Below, piece by piece: positions 59,226 through 64,000 of a DNA stretch of 64,000 bases. The DNA lies in the NCBI RefSeq assembly GCF_030269125.1, contig NZ_BSSM01000008.1, positions 295,261 through 359,260 on the forward strand. Reading direction: 5' to 3'. A program made the translations under genes and the position numbers. The stretch is from Streptomyces hygroscopicus subsp. hygroscopicus (GTDB taxonomy: Bacteria; Actinomycetota; Actinomycetes; Streptomycetales; Streptomycetaceae). The first letter of the stretch is position 1. Every line of letters begins with the position of its first letter. The notes under the pieces were generated by a model. The model made no database searches. It saw only the letters and a program-made list of their open reading frames with translations, and was not told where the DNA came from.

Positions 59226-60157
59226 GATGTGCCCTTCTCCGTCTTCTTGTTCTTCTCGGTCTTGTCGGTGCTCTCGGTGCCCGGCTTCGCCGTTCGTACG
59301 ATCACACTCGGCGCCGCGGGCAGCCGGACGTCGGGCTCGGTGGAGATGGTGGCGCGGATGCCGTAGTTCTGCTCCAGGGCGTGCAGATACAGCCCGTCGG
59401 CGCCGTTCTGGAAGCCACTGCTCAGCCGGGGCCCGTCACCCACCGCGAGCACGGTGTACGGCGGCACGAGCGGCCTGTTGTCGACCAGGATCGCGTCTCC
59501 CGCGGCCCTGATCGCCGACAGGGCGGTCAGCCGCTGTCCGTTGATCGACACGGCCTCCGCGCCCGACGCCCACAGCCCGTTGACCACGCGCTGCAGGTCA
59601 CGGTCGCGCACCCGGCCGGTGTCGGAGAACCCGGCGGTCTCCCGCGGGTTGGTGCCGTCACCGCCGGTGCTGGCCTCCTTGGCGTCGTTCACGACGAGCT
59701 TGACGCCCGGACCGTGCACCTCGGTGGCGCCCGACAGCATGCCCACCAGGTCCGCCTCGGCGCTGCCGCCGCTCGACCTCAGCGCCGCGCGCTGGCGCGC
59801 GCTGACGTCGTCACGGAGCTTGTCGACGCTGCTCTGGAGCTTGTCCGCGTCCCCCGTCTCCTTGTCGACGCGGTCGATCAGCTCCTGGCGCTCCTTGGCC
59901 ACCACGGGCGCCGCCACCCGCGCCTGTGCCGCCCCCACGGTCACCACCAGCGCCGCGAGGACGAGGCCGCCCGCGAGGCCCAGCTTCGCCCTCAGGGTCT
60001 TCGGCAGGCCGCCCTCGCCCCAGGACTTCTTCCGGGCGGCGGCCTCGGCGTACCCGTCGTCGAGGCTGTGGTCCATGACGTTGGTGATCAACGACATGGA
60101 GGCGTCCGGGCGGCGCGGCCGCGCGGCGCTGCTCCGAACGGGGGGTTGCTGCGGCAT
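59222..60157 (-). CDS. DUF881 membrane protein
   Basis: 311 residues from ATG 60157; ATG 60166 is possible. A cytoplasmic N-terminus carries MSLITNVMDHSLDDGYAEAA. One helix (LAGGLVLAALVVTVGAAQAR) is followed by a coiled coil and the DUF881 domain: EVHGPGVKLVVNDAKEASTG, LQRVVNGLWASGAEAVSING, TALSAIRAAGDAILVDNRPL. Starts the DUF881-sbp-DUF881 operon. The C-terminal tail is Lys/Glu/Thr rich. Confidence 0.87.
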   Translation of the reverse strand: MPQQPPVRSSAARPRRPDASMSLITNVMDHSLDDGYAEAAARKKSWGEGGLPKTLRAKLGLAGGLVLAALVVTVGAAQARVAAPVVAKERQELIDRVDKETGDADKLQSSVDKLRDDVSARQRAALRSSGGSAEADLVGMLSGATEVHGPGVKLVVNDAKEASTGGDGTNPRETAGFSDTGRVRDRDLQRVVNGLWASGAEAVSINGQRLTALSAIRAAGDAILVDNRPLVPPYTVLAVGDGPRLSSGFQNGADGLYLHALEQNYGIRATISTEPDVRLPAAPSVIVRTAKPGTESTDKTEKNKKTEKGTS

Positions 60158-60296
60158 GCCGCACATCGTCGCATGTCGCGCGCCATACCTCCGAACGGCC
60201 CCACCAGCGTGCCGGACAGGCCCCCTTGGCGGACACTTGTCCGGCACGCGCACCTGCGGCGCTTTTGGGGCCCTGACCTGCTACGGGACGCTGCCA

Positions 60297-60342
60297 CTCC
60301 AGGGCCCCGCCGATCCCGCCGCGGGATCGGGGAGCCCTGGAG
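60297..60342 (-). terminator. long stem-loop after nucleotidyltransferase gene
   Basis: CTCCAGGG (60297-60304) with CCCTGGAG (60335-60342) outside and CCGATCCC (60310-60317) with GGGATCGG (60323-60330) inside. It lies 37 bases past the stop at 60379. Confidence 0.7.
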
Positions 60343-60378
60343 CGATGTCGAAGCGGCCTTGGAGCAGCCCTGGAGCGG

Positions 60379-62874
60379 TTACCGTCCGGCGCTGTCCACG
60401 ACGCCCGACCACTCGTCCAGCAGGGCCTGCGCGGAGGCGTCGTCCGGACCCTCGGCCCACAGGTGGGTGACCGCTTCGGCCGGATCGGGCAGCACCATCA
60501 CCCAGCGCCCATCGGTCTCCACGACCCGCACGCCGTCGGTGGTGTCGACGGAACGGTCCCCGGCCGCCTCGACCACCCGGCGCATCACCAGGCCCTTGAC
60601 CGCCCACGGCGTCGCCAGGTCCCGCTTCAGCACGTGCGCCCGAGGGATCCGCGCGTCGATCTGGCTCAGGGTGAGCTGGGTCCGCGCCACGAGCCCGATC
60701 AACCGCACGAACGCGGCCGTGCCGTCGAACACGCTACCGAACTCGGGGATGATGAACCCGCCCTTGCCGTCACCGCCGAAGATGGTGCCCTCCTCGCCAC
60801 CCACACGAGTGAGGTCGTCCGGCGACGTCGTGGTCCACTCGACCTGGGTGCCGTGGTAGGCGGCCACCTGCTCGGCGATGCGGGTCGTGGTGACGGGCAG
60901 CGCCACCCGTCCGCTGCGCCGCTCCGCGGCCACCAGGTCCAGCATCACCAGCAGCGCCCGGTCGTCCTCGATGATCCGGCCCTTCTCGTCCACGAGCGAC
61001 AGCCGCTCGCCGACCGGGTCGAAGCGCACCCCGAAGGCGGCGCCCGAGGACGCGACGATCTCACCGAGGCGCACCAGGCCGCTGCGCCGCATCTCGGCGG
61101 TCTCGGTGGGCCTGGCCTCGTCGAGGCCCGGGTTGATGGTCAGGGAGTCCACCCCGAGCTTGCCCAGCAGGCTGGGCAGCACCAGCCCGGCGCTGCCGTT
61201 GGAGGCGTCCACGACGACCTTCATGCCGGAGTCGGGGATCCCGCTGGTGTCGACGTTGCGCAGCAGCGACCCGGTGTACGAGTCGAAGACGCTGGACGGG
61301 AAGTACAGGTCGCCGATCTCACCGGGGAACGCCCGCCGGTACTCCTGGCGCGCGAACACCCGGTCCAGCTTCCGCTGGCCGCCCTGGGACAGGTCGGCGC
61401 CCTGTCCGTCGAAGAACATGATGTCGACGGAGTCCGGGACGCCGGGCGTGGTGCGGATCATGATGCCGCCGGCGCTTCCCCGCGCGGTCTGCTGGCGGGC
61501 CACCGGCAGCGGCACGTTCTCCAGGTCGCGTACGTCGATGGCGCTCGCCTGCAGAGCGGAGATGACCGCGCGCTTGAGCGCACGGGCGCCTCGGGAGTGG
61601 TCACGGGCGGTGGTGACCGTGGAGCCCTTCTTGAGCGTGGTCGCGTACGCCCCGGCGAGGCGGACCGCCAGCTCGGGCGTGATCTCCACGTTCAGGATGC
61701 CGGACACCCCGCGGGCACCGAAGAGATGCGCCTGACCCCGGGACTCCCAGATCACCGAGGTGTTGACGAAGGCGCCGGCCTCGATGGTCTTGAAGGGATA
61801 GACCCGCACGTTGCCCTGCACGATCGACTCCTCGCCGATCAGGCACTCGTCGCCGATGACCGCCCCGTCCTCGATCCGGGCGGCCCGCATGATGTCGGTG
61901 TTCTTGCCGACGACGCAGCCGCGCAGATTGCTGTGCTGACCGACGTAGACGTTGTCGTGGACGACGGCCTTGTGCAGGAAGGCGCCGCTCTTGACGACGA
62001 CGTTCGAGCCGACGACGGAGTCCTCGCGTATCTCCGCGCCGGCCTCGACCTTGGCGTAGTCGCCGATGTACAGGGGCCCGCGCAGTACGGCGTCGGGGTG
62101 CACCTCGGCGCCCTCGGCCACCCAGACGCCCGGGGAGATCTCGAACCCGTCGATGTCGACGTTGACCTTGCCCTCAAGGACGTCGGCCTGGGCCTTGACA
62201 TAGCTCTCGTGCGTGCCGACGTCCTCCCAGTAGCCCTCGGCGACAAAGCCGTAGATCGGCTTGCCCTCCTTCATCAGCTGCGGGAAGACATCGCCGGACC
62301 AGTCGACCGGAACATCGGCTTCTACGTAGTCGAAGACTTCGGGCTCCATCACGTAGATGCCCGTGTTGACGGTGTCGGAGAAGACCTGTCCCCAGGTCGG
62401 CTTTTCCAGGAAGCGCTCGACCTTGCCTTCCTCGTCGACGATGGTGATGCCGAATTCCAGGGGGTTCGGCACGCGGGTCAGACAGACCGTGACGAGCGCG
62501 CCCTTCTCCTTGTGGAAATTGATCAGCTCCGTGAGGTCGAAGTCGGTCAGGGCATCACCGGAGATGACGAGGAAGGCATCGTCCTTCAACGCCTCTTCGG
62601 CGTTCTTGACGCTTCCGGCGGTACCGAGTGGCTTCTCCTCATTGGCGTATGTGAGCTCCATTCCGAGCTCTTCGCCGTCACCGAAGTAGTTCTTGACGAG
62701 CGAGGCAAGGAACTGCACGGTGACGACGGTCTCGGTGAGCCCGTGCCTTTTGAGCAGCCGTAGCACGTGCTCCATGATCGGGCGGTTCACCACGGGCAGG
62801 AGCGGCTTGGGCATGCTTGAGGTCATGGGGCGAAGGCGGGTGCCTTCACCTCCGGCCATCACGACGGCCTTCAT
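60379..62874 (-). CDS. mannose-1-phosphate guanylyltransferase fused to phosphomannomutase-like domain
   Basis: 831 residues from ATG 62874 with GAGGAGGA upstream. Residues 1-240: nucleotidyltransferase with AVVMAGGEGTRLRPMTSSMP, KPLLPVVNRPIMEHVLRLLK and GDALTDFD. Residues 250-370: left-handed beta-helix repeats (VVGSNVVVKSGAF, VGKNTDIM). Residues 380-831: phosphomannomutase fold, but the phospho-serine loop (normally TASHNP) reads TTARDHSRGARALK (about 420) and the metal motif DGDxDR reads FDPVGERL (about 617). The transferase half should make GDP-mannose or a related nucleotide sugar. The mutase half is probably inactive and may be structural or regulatory. Confidence 0.9.
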   Translation of the reverse strand: MKAVVMAGGEGTRLRPMTSSMPKPLLPVVNRPIMEHVLRLLKRHGLTETVVTVQFLASLVKNYFGDGEELGMELTYANEEKPLGTAGSVKNAEEALKDDAFLVISGDALTDFDLTELINFHKEKGALVTVCLTRVPNPLEFGITIVDEEGKVERFLEKPTWGQVFSDTVNTGIYVMEPEVFDYVEADVPVDWSGDVFPQLMKEGKPIYGFVAEGYWEDVGTHESYVKAQADVLEGKVNVDIDGFEISPGVWVAEGAEVHPDAVLRGPLYIGDYAKVEAGAEIREDSVVGSNVVVKSGAFLHKAVVHDNVYVGQHSNLRGCVVGKNTDIMRAARIEDGAVIGDECLIGEESIVQGNVRVYPFKTIEAGAFVNTSVIWESRGQAHLFGARGVSGILNVEITPELAVRLAGAYATTLKKGSTVTTARDHSRGARALKRAVISALQASAIDVRDLENVPLPVARQQTARGSAGGIMIRTTPGVPDSVDIMFFDGQGADLSQGGQRKLDRVFARQEYRRAFPGEIGDLYFPSSVFDSYTGSLLRNVDTSGIPDSGMKVVVDASNGSAGLVLPSLLGKLGVDSLTINPGLDEARPTETAEMRRSGLVRLGEIVASSGAAFGVRFDPVGERLSLVDEKGRIIEDDRALLVMLDLVAAERRSGRVALPVTTTRIAEQVAAYHGTQVEWTTTSPDDLTRVGGEEGTIFGGDGKGGFIIPEFGSVFDGTAAFVRLIGLVARTQLTLSQIDARIPRAHVLKRDLATPWAVKGLVMRRVVEAAGDRSVDTTDGVRVVETDGRWVMVLPDPAEAVTHLWAEGPDDASAQALLDEWSGVVDSAGR

Positions 62875-62988
62875 GTCGGAAGCGTCCTCCTCTGAGAGAC
62901 GACGGTCTAGCCGACTTCACCCGTCCAGATTGTCCCGCACTTTTGCACCGCGGGCCATCGAGGCGTTACGTCAGGACAATCGCCGAGC

Positions 62989-63597
62989 TCAATCGGCCAT
63001 GGCGTCCGCGCGGACCAAACGGCGGACTTGTACCACGTAGAGCACTCCTGCCCACCAGTAGAGCGTTGTACCCCACCCGGCGAACGCCCATCCGAAAACA
63101 GCGGCCAGTGACGCGATCCAACCACTTCCGTCGCTGAGGAGCAGGAGCGGGAAGGCGTACATGAGGTTGAACGTGGCCGCCTTCCCGAGGAAGTTGACCT
63201 GGGGCGGCGGATAGCCGTGCCGGCGGAGGATGCCCACCATCACCAGGAGCATCAGCTCCCTGGCGAGCAGCAGGGCGGTCAGCCAGACCGGGAGGATCTC
63301 CCGCCAGGTGAGGCCGACCAGCGTGGAGAGCACGTAGAGCCGGTCGGCGGCCGGGTCGAGGAGCCGGCCCAGGCTGCTGATCTGGTTCCAGCGGCGGGCG
63401 AGCTTGCCGTCCAGGTAGTCGCTGACTCCGCTGAAGGCCAGCACGAGAAGGGCCCAGCCATCGCTCTTCGGGCCCCCGAACTCCGGCCTGAGGATCAACC
63501 ACAGGAACACCGGTACGCCGACGAGCCGCGCCATGCTGAGGATGTTGGGGATGGTGAGGACCCGGTCCGTCTGGACACGGGTCTCCTGGACCTCCAC
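62989..63597 (-). CDS. CDP-alcohol phosphatidyltransferase
   Basis: 202 residues from GTG 63597 with AGGAGG upstream. The complete family motif D-x2-DG-x2-AR-x8-G-x3-D-x3-D appears as DYLDGKLARRWN plus LGRLLDPAADR. Six membrane helices. It transfers a phosphatidyl group to an alcohol, as in phosphatidylglycerol phosphate, cardiolipin or phosphatidylinositol phosphate synthesis. The conserved location matches Rv1822 (annotated pgsA2). The exact acceptor is not decided by sequence. Confidence 0.9.
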   Translation of the reverse strand: MEVQETRVQTDRVLTIPNILSMARLVGVPVFLWLILRPEFGGPKSDGWALLVLAFSGVSDYLDGKLARRWNQISSLGRLLDPAADRLYVLSTLVGLTWREILPVWLTALLLARELMLLVMVGILRRHGYPPPQVNFLGKAATFNLMYAFPLLLLSDGSGWIASLAAVFGWAFAGWGTTLYWWAGVLYVVQVRRLVRADAMAD

Positions 63598-63653
63598 CCG
63601 GGGGCCTCCTGTGGGAAACGAGCCAACGATGCTCCCTGACTTTACCCCAACGC

Positions 63654-63696
63654 AAAAAAGCTCCGGCTCTCGGGCAGGTGCCCAAGAGCCGGAGCT
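63654..63696 (-). terminator. rRNA operon terminator
   Basis: AGCTCCGGCTCT (63659-63670) and AGAGCCGGAGCT (63685-63696) form a perfect 12-bp stem. On the minus strand it is followed by a T run (63659-63654). It lies a few bases beyond the 5S gene and ends the rrn operon. Confidence 0.9.
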
Positions 63697-63704
63697 GTAA
63701 AAGG

Positions 63705-63824
63705 AGTTCGGCGGCGTCCTACTCTCCCACAGGGTCCCCCCTGCAGTACCATCGGCGCTGAAAGGCTTAGCTTCCGGGTTCGGAATGTAACCGGGCGTTT
63801 CCCTAACGCTATAACCACCGAAAC
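63705..63824 (-). rRNA. rrf: 5S ribosomal RNA
   Basis: The minus strand reads GTTTCGGTGGTTATAGCG at the 5' end (63824), then GGGAAACGCCCGGTTACATT, CCGAACCCGGAAGCTAAGCC and GGTGAGAG-like GTGGGAGAGTAGGACGCCGC near the 3' end: standard actinobacterial 5S. Ends are estimated to within a few bases. Component of the 50S subunit; last gene of the leftward rrn operon. Confidence 0.95.
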
Positions 63825-63895
63825 ACTATGAAACTGACAACCAACACAATGGCCGCTCGTGGTTTCAGAACCAACACAGTGGACGCGAGCAACTG

Positions 63896-64000
63896 AGGAC
63901 AAGCCCTCGGCCTATTAGTACCGGTCACCTCCACCAGTTACCTGGCTTCCAGATCCGGCCTATCAACCCAGTCGTCTACTGGGAGCCTTACCCCATCAAG
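63896..64000 (-). rRNA. rrl: 23S ribosomal RNA, 3' end (cut by right edge)
   Basis: On the minus strand, GGTGACCGGTACTAATAGGC followed by CGAGGGCTTGTCC is the conserved 3' end of 23S rRNA. Only about 105 bases lie in the window. The precise 3' boundary (63894-63900) is estimated. The 70-base spacer to 5S contains a repeated CCAACACA that could take part in processing pairing. Confidence 0.93.

Noticed and set aside
58346..62763. long plus-strand frames opposite the DUF881 and nucleotidyltransferase genes
   Set aside because: Shadows in a GC-rich region; the minus-strand genes have domains, membrane helices and overlapping start/stop codons.

Overview
The window is typical of a Streptomyces chromosome. 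GC content is very high, coding frames are GC-rich at third positions, GTG and TTG starts are common, many genes look leaderless (a -10-like hexamer 6-9 nt before the start codon), and the right edge runs into a 5S/23S rRNA operon with Streptomyces-like sequence. Gene content and order resemble, from memory, the SCO13xx region of S. coelicolor. At the right, the block gcvP - MerR - DUF151 - FtsR-like MerR - GarA - DUF881 - small basic protein - DUF881 - CDP-alcohol phosphatidyltransferase matches the order of M. tuberculosis Rv1832 to Rv1822. I see no insertion sequence, prophage, CRISPR array or tRNA. This is mostly core-type chromosome with small accessory modules.

Layout. 0-7 kb: the N-terminal end of an NMO-like (possibly PKS) protein running off the left edge, a secreted GH10 xylanase with candidate xylanase operators, two membrane proteins, a spermidine-synthase-like protein and a divergent EF-Tu (Tuf3 type). 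7-14 kb: a large secreted lectin/DUF11 protein, a TVP38-type membrane protein, a thiolase divergent from an HxlR regulator, and a coupled pair of unknown proteins. 14-21 kb: SnoaL-like protein, apolipoprotein N-acyltransferase, a Gfo/Idh + FAD-monooxygenase operon divergent from its likely TetR regulator, DinB-like protein, lipoprotein, and uracil-DNA glycosylase. 21-27 kb: orphan peptide-binding lipoprotein, two FabG-like reductases, a HipA-like kinase/DUF3037 pair, and an isochorismatase-fold protein lacking its catalytic triad. 27-35 kb: LysR, MocR and PPOX proteins, three EamA transporters (one apparently frameshifted) and a ClpN-only protein. 35-45 kb: PadR, DUF6193, PhzF, a CPBP-like membrane protein, a GCS2 ligase, DUF5999, a universal stress protein and a large APC-type permease.

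45-49.5 kb is a molybdate module: HTH-TOBE regulator, modA-modB-modC and a di-Mop protein. gcvP follows on the other strand under a tandem glycine riboswitch. Next come a PRC-barrel protein, a DNA polymerase IV with an unusual C-terminal extension, and the conserved GarA/FtsR/DUF881 block. The window closes with a nucleotidyltransferase/phosphomannomutase fusion whose mutase half looks inactive, a phosphatidyltransferase, the rrn terminator, 5S and the 3' end of 23S rRNA.

The most interesting leads are the HipA-like/DUF3037 pair, the two apparent pseudoenzymes, the PcrA-Tudor-like tail on Pol IV, and several paired operators next to divergent regulators. I did not find one clearly new multi-gene system. 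All calls rest on reading the sequence; no database search was run.
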